64,000 nt of DNA from Lanius collurio (GCA_020086605.1 JACBWW010000045.1:2018513-2082512); one strand, 5' to 3'. Numbered from the stretch's first letter, positions 45,263-56,660 are shown. The notes: generated by a model from the letters alone, not told the origin. Made by a program: numbers and translations.

Positions 45263-46486
45263 CATCCCTCACACATCCCACCGGAGCTGCGCATCACTAA
45301 TTCCCGCTGTCTCCTGCAGCCCTTCCCTGACAAAGCGTTTCGGTGACCCAGGAATGTTATCTTAGCAAATCAAAAATGTAAACATTTAGGTTCAGGACCG
45401 GGCTGGCTGGATATGGGAATGAGTTATGGTCGGAGCCCGGCGAGGAGGCTGAGTTTGGCTTGGCAATTCCTCCTGTGCCTGGAACCTGCTTTTCAGGATT
45501 AAATACGATCCCCTGCAATCCATCCAAAATGTCAATTACTCCGAGTCTCTCAGGTTTGCAATTACAGAATGCAAGTCATGTTCAGCGTTTTATGAAACTG
45601 CTTTTCTTGGCAGGGCCCATCTCTCTCTTATTGTAAAAAATAACTTTCAAATCAAAGCATTAAATCAAGGCACAAACACTGGGAAGGACGCGGGGCTGAA
45701 GCTGGAAAGTTCCAGTGCCGGAGCTGGAAGGGAGCTGAGCTGAGCTGGTTCCTGGTGCGGGAACGAGAGTGGCAAATCAGGGGGAAAGAATGTGGAACAG
45801 TCTCGGCTGAGGAACGCCTAATCCCACCATCATGGATTTAAATCCCACAATCGCCTCGTTAGAACCCCCCGCGGGGCAGGGGGAGCGAGCCTGGAGAAAA
45901 CACCTCTCCCATCCCGCTGGAATCCGAACACAGTCCTGCCCCGGCTTGGGCTGGAGCTGCTGCGGCAGCAGCTGCAGGGAATTGCTTTCAGGCCTTTCCA
46001 AGCTTTAGGTGTCAGCTGCCAAAGGCGCCCTGACCCCTTTCTTCCTCCTCATCTGGAGGGTGGGGAGGGGAGAGCAGGGAATTTGGGAGCACTGACCCCA
46101 CCGTGGACTCGCAGCGCTGAGCCGGGGCAGGACCCTGGTTTTGAGCGGCTGTGTCCCTGGAGGAGAGGGCAAGGTGTGCTCAGCAGGCAGCAGCTGCTCG
46201 TGGGGACACTGCCTGAGCTGGAAAGAGCAGGGAAATTCCCTTGGAAACCTTCCCTGGGATTTACAGGGAGTGCATTTCTCCCGGAACGGGTGAGCCGGCC
46301 TCGCTGGGACTCCCCTTGCTGGGTGATTTCGCCTCCCAGCCTTTCAAGTCACATCAAACCCTCCAAGGTCAGGGAGAACCCTCAGCGCAGGATCCTGATG
46401 GAAGCTTTCGTTTGTGTCCCGAGCCAGCAGACCTGGTCCAACCTGTGCTCCGGGTGGCACCTGAGACGCGTCAGCCCCGGCCATGT
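45263..46486. other. Unique non-coding DNA with an AT-rich patch
   Basis: No gene is recognised. About 45360-45670 is AT-rich, with GCAAATCAAAAATGTAAAC, GATTAAATACGATCC, GTCAATTACTCCGAG, GCAATTACAGAATGC and AAGCATTAAATCAAGG, and may be a non-coding element. From about 46040 the DNA is more CpG-rich. Confidence 0.5.
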
Positions 46487-46534
46487 TAATGAGCGCAGGG
46501 GCTAATGAGCTCCAGGATTAATGAGCGCAGGGAC
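46487..46534 (+). repeat. 16-bp tandem repeat carrying TAATGAG, three copies
   Basis: TAATGAGCGCAGGGGC, TAATGAGCTCCAGGAT and TAATGAGCGCAGGGAC follow each other at exact 16-bp spacing. Each unit starts with a homeodomain-type TAATGAG core. The array lies in a CpG-rich segment (about 46040-46700) that ends in CTCCGCGCCGGCGCCCAG. Confidence 0.9.
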
Positions 46535-48691
46535 GCGACGCCCTCCCACCTGCCGGCAGCCTGCCCACATTCCTGGCTGGGCAGGACATTCCCTCTGGTT
46601 TCGGGACTGTGGAGGTTCCTCTGCAGCCATTCACACCCCGCTGCCGTGTGTGGTTAAGCCGGGGAGGCTCCGCGCCGGCGCCCAGTGCCGCATCCCGGCC
46701 TTGGGATAAGCACTTTTTCATCTGTCTCCACATTTATTTCTTCCTGAGGAGGAGCTTTGGCATGGAATAGTGGGAGAGCTGTGAGATCCTGGGTTTGATG
46801 GATCCGGACTGGATTTGGATGCCAGAAGCCCCTCGGCATCGCTCTCTCCAAGTGCCAGCCGTGCTGTGGGCATTGAACCACGGGGGCTTTGGTGCAGGAC
46901 ACTGAGGTGCCACCAGCATCACACCGTCCCAGGTTCCCAGCACCCCACCAGTCCCAGCTTCCATAATACTTCCCAACAGTTGCTTCATTTACCATAGGAT
47001 AAAGAAAGGGAGAGCACATCTGGCAGAGGCACAGGGAGGCAGGAACCAGAAGCCGAGGGAGGGTTGAAGTCGGAAGGCCAAGGAGTCTTAAAACTCCCAG
47101 CAGTTGGAGTCGGGAGCGCCATTCCTGCGGACCCTGCCGCCGGTTTGGGCCCCTTTTGGATGCTCTTCCCGGGATGCAGGTGCATGGTGTTAAGAGATCA
47201 TTTCCTGCTTGCACCGCAGCTCCAGGGATGGATTTACCACTGGGCTCACTTCACCCTGCTTTGCTCTCTTCATCCCCTTATTTTTTTCTTTCCTCGACTC
47301 CTCCTTTATTCCCTAAAAGCCGGGCAGAACTGCTGCAGCTCCAGGACCATCCTGTTCAGTGTGAAAAGCCGGCTGCTCTCCCAGAGGCACGGATCTCATC
47401 GAGGGAGGAGACAAACGGTTCAGCGAGGGGCTTTTGCAAGAGATAAGGAGCTGAGGGGATATTAGGGAATGCAAAAGGCAGAGCAAGGCGAAGGAGGGAG
47501 GGACACACTGGAAAACAGGGATAATTCTCCCTGAAAAGGATTTAATTGCCAATCACACTGAGGTGCTGGGCAAAACCAGCCTGCAGTGGGGAGCTCATTC
47601 CAAACACACACAGGGACTGCTGGAGTTGCCAATGGAAGTGCAATTAAGCCCAGGCTCAAAGAAAACCCTCCCTAATTGCACAAATGGAGGGAAAGGGAGA
47701 GATTTTCCCCTCTGATCTGGCTTTCCTTCTTTTTATTTTCCCTGGATGAGTGTGAATCCTTCACAAAATAGGTGCCTTGGACAGCTTTGCTCACAAAATC
47801 AATGAATTCAAGCATCAGCAGAGTCTGGCTTCCATGGGGGGGCGAATTCCCACACTCACCTGCTGGGACAGGGAAGACCATTGCTATTCCCAAAGAGAAC
47901 TTGGAATATTATAAAGATTTATAAAATAAAACAATGATTAACTTCTATGTCAGATGGATAAAAGTCAGTGCAGTCACACATTGGTCACAGACTACAGCCA
48001 CACACTCCAGGGTTTTTGCTTTCCCTCAGATTTAACTCACTCCAGTGCCTTCAATTCTCCTGTTGGGAGCTAGTTTCATTCCTCATTAGCCAGACATTTG
48101 GAATGCTCAGGCCTGGTCACTCGTCTGCAATAACGTCTCAACATTGCAACAGCAGAGTGGTTTAACAGGAGGATCTGAGGGAAAACAAGGAATCATGAAT
48201 AGCAGGAGATCCTATCTGATTTCATATCCCACTACAATTTAGGGCAGAGGTTAAAAACTGCATTAGGAATAAATAAATATATTTCATTTTTCCAATAAAA
48301 CTCACCTGAGCGCTCTGTGTGTGCAGCAGGGCAGGAAGGGGTCATCTCAAATTCCCATTCTTTCCAGGGAAATCAGTGTGCCATTCCCACTCTGGAAAGA
48401 ACATTTCCCAGGACTTCTCTTGGAGTAGGGGATGGGGCCAGGAGCTCCAGGAGCCCTCCCTGCCTTGCTGAGCTCCAAGGAGCAGGATCAGACCAGCCTG
48501 CAATGAGAGAGAGGGGAGGATTAGTGCTCCATGACCTCTGGAATGTTGTATTCCTGTGGGCTCAGCCTCTCTCTGTCAGCAAAGACTCCAGGCTTAGTGG
48601 CAAAGAAGTTATGCTCCCAGGAACCCAAAATTTGGGATTTTCAAGCAGCAAGAGATATTTCTCCCACTTTTGATAGCAATTCCTCCACACA
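46535..48691. other. Unique non-coding DNA with an AT-rich stretch
   Basis: No gene is recognised. About 47880-48310 is the most AT-rich part of this interval, with GGAATATTATAAAG, AACAATGATTAACTTC and GAATAAATAAATATATTTC words. Its end looks like simple AT-rich sequence. Confidence 0.5.
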
Positions 48692-48822
48692 AGAATCATG
48701 GATTTAATCCCAGACTGGTTTGGGTTGAGAGGGACCTTAAGGCCCATCTTCTCCCCACTAGCTCAGGTTCCTCCAAGGCCCGTCCAGCCTGGCCTGGGAC
48801 AATTCCAGGGATGAGGCAGCCA
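48692..48822 (-). mobile_element. CR1 LINE 3' fragment
   Basis: Reversed CR1 words on the plus strand are AGAATCATGGATTTAATCCC, GACTGGTTTGGGTTGAGAGG, GACCTTAAGGCCCATCTTC, GCTCAGGTTCCTCC and CCGTCCAGCCTGGCCTGGGA. The middle (reversed GGATAGTGGAAGGTGTCCCTGCC region) is partly deleted, so the copy is shorter than its neighbours. Confidence 0.85.
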
Positions 48823-50139
48823 AGAAATCCGTGCTGGCACACGGTGAGAGAGCACTGGGAAGGAGATCGCTGCCACTCACCTGTCTTGGTGCCACCCTCC
48901 AGACCTGCACCCACCACGGGGAAGGACCACGTGCCTGGATGCTTTTCTCCTGAAATTAGAAAAATAAGATGAAATTAAAACCAACCCCCCCAATCACCCA
49001 GTGCTGCCCAAACCGAGGGCAGCATCCACCTGATTCCCAAATGTGTCCCTGCACACAGCTGGCGATGCAAAGCCAAACCTGCAATTCCAAAGCTTTAATT
49101 TTTAAATATGGCTTTCTCCAGCTTCCAGTCAGAGCTTCCTGCAGCTGCAGGGGAGCAGTGGTGCCTTCACCCTGGGGTCACAGCCTCAGTCTGGGGAGAT
49201 GCTGGGAGAGCCTTTTCCTTTGGGAGACATTCCTACAGCACCATCCAACTTCCAAACCAAAGAACTCAGCTCCCATTGCTCCCACCGACCTCCAGCCCCA
49301 AAGCAGGGCTGAGGCAGTGAGGTGAGTCTCCCCTGCTGTCACACATCCTTCCTTGGCACTGCCATCAGCCCTTGGGCTCATCCAACAGCTCCCAGGGATG
49401 CCCAGAGCTGTCACTGGTGCCAGGTGTTCCTTCTCAGTCACTGCCCAGGGAAGATCATTGTGGCTGGAGTGAAAAAGCTTCCAGAAAGGATTTGGGGTTG
49501 TTTTCTGTACACATGTTCTGGATGTTTATACTGGGCTGGAGAGGGAGGATTAAACGGGGGGTTGTGGGATGTTCCTTGAGGATTTCATCCCTAAAAAAAC
49601 ACGGAGACGCCAAGAAGTGTTGAAGGGGAGGCTGTAAAAATCCAGAGGTTGGAGGAATCCAGAGGCTGGAGAAATTCAGGCAGAAAGGTTTTAAGAGCAG
49701 CATCTGCCTGTTCCAAGCAAGCAGCAGCTAAAGGGAAGGATGACAACATCCTGCAAATAGCTGGAATCCATAAACACTGCGGAGCAGGGAGGCTGCTCAC
49801 AGCTCAGGGTTCATGTGAACGAAACGCAACTTCAGCGGAACACGGCTGAACTTCCCGGCAGTGAAGTCAGCCTGCGATCCCATCCCCCAGAGGGAGAGCC
49901 GCAGGAGAGGGGACTTAAGGATTTTGTGCGTCTTTGGTGCAAGATTTGGCCATGGGGAAAGGGCTCTGTGCCCCGGAAAGGAGGCTGAGGGTCTGGGAGG
50001 GGGCTCGGGGGTGCTCCAGATCTCCAGCCGGAGGTGGAGGGAGGTTTGTGACTGAAGTTCTCCCTTAAGGAAATGGCATCAGGTGACACCATCACTGCAC
50101 GGGATGGAGGGATGCTGTAATCCCGCTGAAAATCCACTG
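48823..50139. other. Unique non-coding DNA
   Basis: No gene is recognised. A small AT-rich patch at about 49080-49110 has CAAAGCTTTAATTTTTAAAT. Confidence 0.6.
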
Positions 50140-50312
50140 AATCCCGGCAATGGTTTGGGTCCGAAGGGGTCTTAAGGCTCACCCTGTTCCACCTCCTGCC
50201 ACGGGCAGGGACACCTTCCACTGTCCCAGGTTGCTCCAAGGCCTGTCCAGCCTGGCCTTGAACATTCCCAGGGATCCAGGGGCAGCCACAGCTTCTCGGG
50301 GATCCTGTGCCG
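50140..50312 (-). mobile_element. CR1 LINE 3' fragment
   Basis: On the plus strand the reversed CR1 words are CCCGGCAATGGTTTGGGTCC, TCTTAAGGCTCACCC, TGCCACGGGCAGGGACACCT, CACTGTCCCAGGTTGCTCC, CCAGCCTGGCCTTGAACATT and GGGGCAGCCACAGCTTCTC. It is truncated at its CR1 5' side, at about 50312. Confidence 0.93.
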
Positions 50313-53300
50313 TGTTTTAGCACGTTCCCAGTGCCCTGCAATTCCCTGGAAATCTCCGCTGCCGGGGCTACGTCCTGCCCTTCTTTGCCTTTCGTGCGAG
50401 GACGAAGTTAAGCCTTGCAGGGAACCTTCGCTCCTGGCTGGACTTTCCCAACATCCCTGTCCCTTCCCCCTCCAAGGAAGGCAAAAGCCCGATGACCGCT
50501 TTTACGAGCCATCAAGAGTTCCTTTTTTCCTCCCTTCACGCAAACTTTCTTTTTATAAAAAGGTGTGAAAAGCCCTATTATCGCCGCCTCTTCAGCCTCC
50601 CGAGGGCTTTGTTCCGAATTGCCATCAATTCCCTGGATGTGAAAGGGCGAAGGGCAGAACCAGGGGCAGGAAGGTGCCTGTCCTGGGAACCATCCCAGGG
50701 AATGGGCAGGAGGACCTGGAGGACGACGTGACCCTGTTCTTTCTCTCTTCCGACGACTTTTTCCATTTTCAGCCCCAAAAACTTGAATAAATTACGAGTT
50801 CAATTAAAAAACGTAGAAAGGAAGACTTTGCGCACTTGGATTAGAGAACCCCCACCACTTACAGAGGTGATCGATAGAAATTAGAATTGGAAAAAGCACC
50901 AAACAGCAAATCCACCTGAGCCCTCGCTGGGTTTTCTTTTGGTTTGCAATCCCAAACTCTCCAAACCCCATTAAATGCAGACACCAACACTGAGACAGAG
51001 CCACTGATGGCACCAGGGAGGGATTTGGGGCCATTTCGGCCCCAATTAAATAAGTAGAGGGAAGGCAGAGAGTCATAAGCGGGTCATAAAAAAGGCATCA
51101 AATGATGTTTTTATTGTTAGCTCTCCCAGAAACCTCCTGTTCATCCCGGCACCAGCTCTGCTCCCTGATGGGGCAGGGATTGTTGGAGAGGCGGACAGCT
51201 GCTGTCTTTCACAGTTAATGATGAAGATGAGTTAAGAATTAATCAGGTAAAGGGAATGATGTGAAAACAATCAGGACCAGGAACTACGAAATTTGTCCCT
51301 TAGAAGAAGTTAAATCGGCTACTGGAACTTGTCAGAGACCCAACACATACAGCTTTACACACATCCACAGCTCCCAAAATGGGAATTTTCAGCTCATTTT
51401 CTGATATGTGAGTATACGGGATGGATTAAACCGAAATTAGGGAATGTACAGGATGGATTAAACCAAAATCAGGCTGCACCCCCAGGAAAGCTCAAGGAAA
51501 GCAGGAGAAAGCCGCTCCCTCGGGCGCTGCCCTGTGAGAGACACTGGAGGAGGCAGCTTCTGGAGGGGAGGAGAGGGGCTTTTCCCTCTGAGGGGGTGAC
51601 AATCCAGCTGTGCCACCCCTGGCCCTCTCCTCCCTCTGCCACGGGCACAGAACTGCAGGAGAGAGGGGTCTCAACCTCCGAAGGCTCTTGGGGTATCCAC
51701 ACCCACCTCTTCCCTCAGGAGCAGCATCTGCAGGGGTCCCAGTGCTCCTTGCTCAACTACGATGTCCCAGGAGCGGTATCCCATCCCCAGGAGGGAAGGG
51801 AAACTGCCGGGCTGGGAAACTGCTCTTCCGCAGCCAAGTCCAACCCAAATTTCCAGCAGCAGCAGCAGCAGGGAGGAATCAGCCCCATCTCCCTGGCAGC
51901 CGCGCTCGGGAGCCGCTGCTGGCCGAGATGGGATTGATAAGATCCCCGGGAGGCACGGGAGGCCCCCGTGCCAAGCACAGCCAGATAATGTCAGCCCTCT
52001 CCCATGCCAACCAATTAAGCTGCGTGTACTTGTCACCAGCGCCGGCAAGGGGGTGCAGGGCACGGGGGACGCGATTCTAGGGGAGCCTTGAAGATCTAAA
52101 AACCTCCTTAATTTATGGGCGGGAGGGGGAGGGCGCAGACACCCTGCGCTAACCCGAACGGGCCTGATTAATGGCTCAGCTAATTTAGGAGCTGCTTGGC
52201 TCTGCTGACCTGGGGAGGCTCCATTTAACAGGAATCAGGCTGGCACGGGAAGCAGGGAGCAGCTGAACGATGTAAGAAGCAACAGATGGGCTCTGCGGTC
52301 GCCTTGCCAAGCACCAACACTGTTTTCTGAGCACTTGCTCTTAAACCTCCTCCAAAAGGGAAAAAGTGATAATCAGAACCATAAAACACGTGTGGCTGAT
52401 CCAGGAGTGGGGAGGGTGGCGGTTCCTCTGCCCAGCCGAGAGCTCCTGGGCTGGGAAATGATCCCAGAGGTGCTGAGCCACCTTCAGCCCTGCTCATCCC
52501 CATCCACGGTGGGGACCGGGGAAGGAGATAAAACATCTGCCCCACCTGTGCCATGAACAATCATGGGTTGTGGGGAGGCAGAGGAGAGGGAAAAGCTGGT
52601 GAAACACTTGGAAAAACTGCAGCTTCAGCTTGGTGTGGATGGGGAAGATTCACAGGTCCTGGAGATTATCAGGCTCTGGAAAAGAGCCTCTCTCCAAGAT
52701 AAGCAACGCTCCAAGCTGCAGGGAGTGACTCTGGATGCACTTGCAGAAGCAAGCTTAACGGGGGGGTTTTCCCAAAATCCAGCATTCCCAAGGGCAGATC
52801 GTCCCAGGCAGCTGCTGCTTGGATTCCTTGGATGGTGAGGAGGCTCGGGGCAGCAGTGGTGGCAAAGCACTGCCAGGGAGATGGGAGATTAAAGTTGGGG
52901 AGCTGCCAGGGCTTTGCAGGAGGAGGAGGAGGAGGATGTGGGAGACCTGCAGCAATGTAGGAGCAGATCCAGGTGGAATGGCTTGGAAATACACGGGAGC
53001 GATGGAAAGGTTGGGCTGTTTATCCCAGGGGTGAGCAGAGGCCCCAGGAAGCCACTGAACAGAGCAACCTGTCTGGGGCTGGAGTTTTTTAATAAAGAAA
53101 CAGTAAAAAACCAAATAACAGAGCAGCTCCTGCTTGCCAAGGGCTTTGGGAATCACACCTGGCACAGGAACACAGCACAGCTGAGCTCCTCGGAGCCAGA
53201 GCTTGGAGGAGGAAAAGGGATTGCTCTCTACACCCCATATGGGGTGGAGAGGAAAAAAATCCCCCAGACTCATAAAGTTTTGAGTTTTTTTTTTTTTTAC

Positions 53301-53887
53301 AGCTGCCTACTTTCCCCCAGGAATAATATTTATCTGCACAGATCTCATGCTGTGGCTCTGTTTGCAACCAAATAAAAATAAGGAATGACCATTGACCCTC
53401 TCATCCCTTTTCTGTTTTGTTTATGGTGAAATGTGCCTGAGGAGCAGGAGATTATATCTGTAGGTGATGGTTTGCAAAGCTCTCCTGGAACCCCACAGGG
53501 CCTGAGAGCACAGCAGTGTTCAGAGGCCCATCTCACACAGGGGTTTTCCACATTTTCATATGGATGTTCTGGGATGGAAGAGCTCCTAAGCAGGTTCCTT
53601 TCAAAGGCTGCAGATCCCCAACTCTAAGCCAAGTCGAGTGGAAAAAACAAAGTTTTCCTTTTTCCTGTGGATATAATGGGCACAGCAAGAAGTCCCTGAG
53701 CTCTCTGGTGTGGCTGGCACAGCGATCCCATGGCCTTGCCAGATTTTGGAGATGGGATAACCGGAGGGCTGCCAGGGAACACCAAAAACTCCAGAGCTTC
53801 ACTGCCCAAGGTATTACTTGGCTCTGCTGGTGGAGTGACTGAGCCCCAGGAACCTGTCCCTTCCCTGCCCAGACCCTCCGGAGCCAC
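50313..53887. other. Unique non-coding DNA
   Basis: No gene is recognised. AT-rich patches lie at about 51190-51320 (CACAGTTAATGATGAAG, GAGTTAAGAATTAATCAGG) and 52090-52200 (CCTTAATTTATGGGCG, GCCTGATTAATGGCTC, GCTAATTTAGGAGC). Six CAG units lie at 51854-51871, GGA units at about 52918-52937 and a T run at about 53287-53300. A plus frame of 202 codons (51329-51937) shows no domain. Confidence 0.5.
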
Positions 53888-54026
53888 AGATCATGGAATG
53901 ATTGGGTTGGGAAGAACCTTAAAGCTTGGCGGTTTCCACCCCCTGCCCTGGGCAGAACACCTTCCACTAGCCCAGGATGCTCCAAGCCCCATCCAACCTG
54001 GCCTTGGACTCTTCCAGGGATCCAGG
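53888..54026 (-). mobile_element. CR1 LINE 3' fragment, 3' part of a copy split by an LTR
   Basis: Reversed CR1 words are AGATCATGGAATGATTGGGT, AGAACCTTAAAGC, CCTGCCCTGGGCAGAACACC, CCACTAGCCCAGGATGCTCC and CCAACCTGGCCTTGGACTC. It stops at CTTCCAGGGATCCAGG. The same CR1 resumes at 54648 with the next CR1 words, so the two parts are one element interrupted by the insertion at 54027-54645. Confidence 0.92.
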
Positions 54027-54645
54027 TGTAGGATCTGACAGGCCCCTGTCCTGGCAGGAAGCCCCTGTTTAGAGACTACACAATCTCCACACGTGGGGTC
54101 TGACAAGCCCCTGCCCTGGCAGGAAGGCCTGGAGATAAGGAGGTTACACAATCCCCCTGCAGGCCCCTCTTTGGGAAAGAGAGAGCCTTTTTGGTTACGG
54201 CAAGGGAAGACAGACCTGTGATCCTCTAGGAAACTGTATGTAAAATACCCTAATACCCATTGGTTTCTCACCCTTTCACACCCACCTCTGTACCCCATAA
54301 AAGAGACCCCTCTGCCCCGAGTCGGGGAGGATCCGTCTCTGGTCACCCCTTCGCGGGAGATGGAAGAACAAAGCTGCTTCTGCAGAACCACCAAAGAGTC
54401 CTCTCCTCTCTCTGTCCGGGCCTGGCCAGGGGGGTTTGCCTTGCAGAGCAGAGCTGAAATCACTGCACTAAGAGCTGATGGCCTGCTGAGCCAGGCATCT
54501 CTGCAGGTACCCCCAGCTGATGGCTGAGAGAAGCCACGACCCCCTGGGAGACGGTTCCTCACGGGATCAGCTCTCTGGGCTGGCCACGGCTTCTTGGGTC
54601 TGAGCCCCAGACCCCAGCCAGCACCGGCCGGCCCCTGGCATTACA
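54027..54645 (+). mobile_element. Probable solo LTR of an endogenous retrovirus, 619 bp
   Basis: The insertion starts TGTAGG and ends CATTACA, giving TGTA...TACA termini typical of LTRs. It lies inside a CR1 copy. ATCCAGG ends at 54026 on the left and recurs at 54648-54654 on the right; two bases (TT) between the LTR end and the right copy are unexplained. An inverted CCAAT box (ATTGG, 54259-54263) and a TATA-like ATAAAA (54297-54302) are correctly spaced for a U3 promoter. A CCCCGA-G-TCGGGG hairpin follows at 54315-54327 in the expected R region. U3 begins with a 66-bp direct repeat. No internal retroviral gene is present, so this is the product of LTR-LTR recombination. Orientation is plus by the TATA box. 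Family is not assigned. Confidence 0.75.
54259..54302 (+). promoter_or_regulatory. LTR promoter elements: inverted CCAAT and TATA-like box
   Basis: ATTGG at 54259-54263 and ATAAAA at 54297-54302 are about 35 bp apart within the LTR, as in retroviral U3 promoters. Transcription would start about 25-30 bp downstream, near the CCCCGAGTCGGGG hairpin. Present activity is unknown. Confidence 0.45.
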
Positions 54646-54647
54646 TT

Positions 54648-54810
54648 ATCCAGGGGCAGCCACAGCTTCTCTGGGGAAACCATTCCAAGACCTCCCCACC
54701 CTCACAGGAAAGAATTCCTTCCCAATATCCCACCTAACCCCGCCCTCTGGCAGTGGGAAGCCATTCCCCTTGTCCTGGCACTCCCCTCCCCTTAGTCTAA
54801 ACACACCTTT
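54648..54810 (-). mobile_element. CR1 LINE fragment, 5' part of the split copy
   Basis: The CR1 text resumes here: ATCCAGGGGCAGCCACAGCT, CAAGACCTCCCCACCCTCAC, AGAATTCCTTCCCAATATCC, CTCTGGCAGTGGGAAGCC and CCCCTTGTCCTGGCACTCCC. The first seven bases repeat the last seven before the LTR, as expected of a target-site duplication. CR1 similarity fades after about 54810. Confidence 0.92.
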
Positions 54811-56012
54811 GAGGCTCTTTGAAATCCATCCTTGGGATTTGCCTCTTCCCTGCACAAATCTGTGTCCTTTGGCCCCCAGGGTCCTGCCCCAGCTGGAGCT
54901 GCTGCATTTCAAAGGCCTGGAAAAAGTGAGGAGCAGCAGCTGGCACTGCTGGCTTTGCTAAAAGCAGGGAGGGCCGTACCTAATCCCAAAAGAGAGGGAT
55001 GGCAAAAGCACAGGGCTGCTGCTATCCTCCCTGCATGGGAGATAAGGATGCTGTGGAAAGAAGGGAGTGCTGGCCAGGAGTGAGGAATGGGCTGCCCCTT
55101 CCTGCTCAGCTCCTAATTGATGAGGAGCAGCTCCTGGCAGAGATGCCCTCCCCAGGAATGACACTCCCCCCTGGATTTATCCAGAGTGGAGAGCACATCC
55201 CAGCACAGCCACACCTGTAACAGCAGGGAACAGCCAGAACTCATTCCCAGCCCCCTGCCCTGGATTTCTGAGCTGTGAGTGGTGCCTGTTCCATCACCAA
55301 GGGCTTTTTAGGGCAGCCAGTGGCATTTCCCAGCACACGGGAGGCAGTTTATTACCAGTGATTTATTAAACTGCTCCAACTTGTCAGCAGCCACTTGAAA
55401 CATTCCCTTTCCTTTTTTTTTCCCCCTTCAGCTTTGCTAATGTCTTTATAAAGAGCCGGATAAATAGATTTCCAGCACTTCTGACTGCCACGGATCAAAC
55501 CTCAATCGATATGGCCCAGATTAGGGATGAGGTGAGACTGAGCCTCCCCACCTCCCTCCAGCCCCAGCTGCAGAGGTGAATTGATGGGAATGAGCTTCCA
55601 AGGAACAGATAAATACATTTTTGCCTGCTCACAGCAGAGCTGGGCTTGGCAGTTCCCGATTTCTCCCAGTTGTGGCCTGTTTCGTGGGTGGGGGAGTTCC
55701 AGGTGATTGCTGCTCCTGCCAGACTGCTCTCCTGCATCCTGTCTGCTCATGGATAAAGCCTCCTGGCTTTATAATCTACTGAACTCGTGGAGTTCAGAGG
55801 CTTTCAGCTCCTGCCTGATGAATCTTTCCAGGACAAGACCCCTCTCTATCATTAGTTTGATCAGTCTTAGCTCATCAGCCTTAATTTATTTGCTGCAGAA
55901 TCACTATTTAAAGGTTTGCTGAGCTGAAACTGGTCCTGCTCCCTCCCCAAATGGCCCAAGAGCTACTTCTGCCAATGCCAGCACACCCAGAGCCATGGAT
56001 TACAGTTTTCAG
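54811..56012. other. Unique non-coding DNA with AT-rich patches
   Basis: No gene is recognised. About 55345-55510 has GCAGTTTATTACCAGTG, GATTTATTAAACTGC, TTTGCTAATGTCTTTATAAAG and CTCAATCGATATGGCC. About 55845-55915 has CTATCATTAGTTTGATCAG and GCCTTAATTTATTTGC. Either could be a conserved element. Confidence 0.45.
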
Positions 56013-56206
56013 GTCAGACATCAGGAGGAATTTCTTCATGGAAAGGATGGTCAGGCCCTGGAAGGGGCTGCGCAGGGAGGTTTGGAGAGCCCATCCCAGG
56101 AAATGTCCAAGGAACACCTGGATGTGGCACTCAGTGCTCTGATGGGGATCAGTCACAGGCTGGACTCGATCCTGGAGGGCTTTTCCAGCCTCAGGGATTC
56201 TGCATC
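56013..56206 (+). mobile_element. CR1 LINE 3' fragment, second tail type
   Basis: It begins TCAGACATCAGGAGGAATTT and continues CTTCATGGAAAGGATGGTCA, GCGCAGGGAGGTTTGGAGAG, GGATGTGGCACTCAGTGCTC and CAGGCTGGACTCGATCCTGG, with the tail GGGCTTTTCCAGCCTCAGGG. It is clearly related to the copies at 45064 and 62234. ORF2 is broken by frame changes. Confidence 0.9.
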
Positions 56207-56489
56207 ACACACCTGGCACGAGCCAAAAGAGAATTGGATTTTTTCCCCCTTTCCTCATCAGAGGAACCCTTAAAGAAAATGCCCCACTGTCCCCTCCTCG
56301 TGCTCTGCTCTGTCCCCAGCTCGCCATGAGCCCAGGCACAGCCGGCCCTGAGCTGCTGCAGCCCCTGGGTGCTCTCCCCTCCATCCCTCCTCCTGTCTGG
56401 ATAATTGAGCTCCGAGTCGCAAACCAGATGCTCTGGCTGTGCCTTTCCTCTTGCTCCGGCTCCTGCTGAAGTCCAGGGAGATCCTCTGG
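56207..56489. other. Unique non-coding DNA
   Basis: Nothing is recognised. Confidence 0.6.
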
Positions 56490-56660
56490 AAGAAGCCACT
56501 TTTAATTTGTAATCTGATTAAGCCATTAGAGGCGAATGGAGCAGTAAGTAACACAAATTGCCGATCGTTTCCATCAGCAAATCCCCCCAATTAATCCTGA
56601 GATTAACCCTGATTACACGCGGTAATGGTGATCAATGCACCCTAATGGGGGAAATCCGCC
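56490..56660. promoter_or_regulatory. Candidate conserved island dense in homeodomain words
   Basis: The block holds CTTTTAATTTGTAATCTG, CTGATTAAGCCATTAGAGG, CCCAATTAATCCTGAG, GAGATTAACCCTGATTACAC, GCGGTAATGGTG and CCCTAATGGGGG, about ten TAAT/ATTA cores in 160 bases. TTAATCC and GGATTA-type words (here CTGATTA, GATTAACC) fit bicoid/OTX-like sites. CAAATTGCCGATCG lies between. No repeat explains it. It is the densest such cluster in the window and a strong candidate conserved enhancer, by inference. Confidence 0.35.

Noticed and set aside
51854..51871. Six CAG units as a polyglutamine-coding exon.
   Set aside because: Too short to be diagnostic and not within any recognisable protein.
53891..54562. 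Reverse-strand frame of 223 codons.
   Set aside because: It crosses the CR1/LTR boundary and contains CR1 words and antisense LTR sequence; it is not a retroviral or cellular gene.
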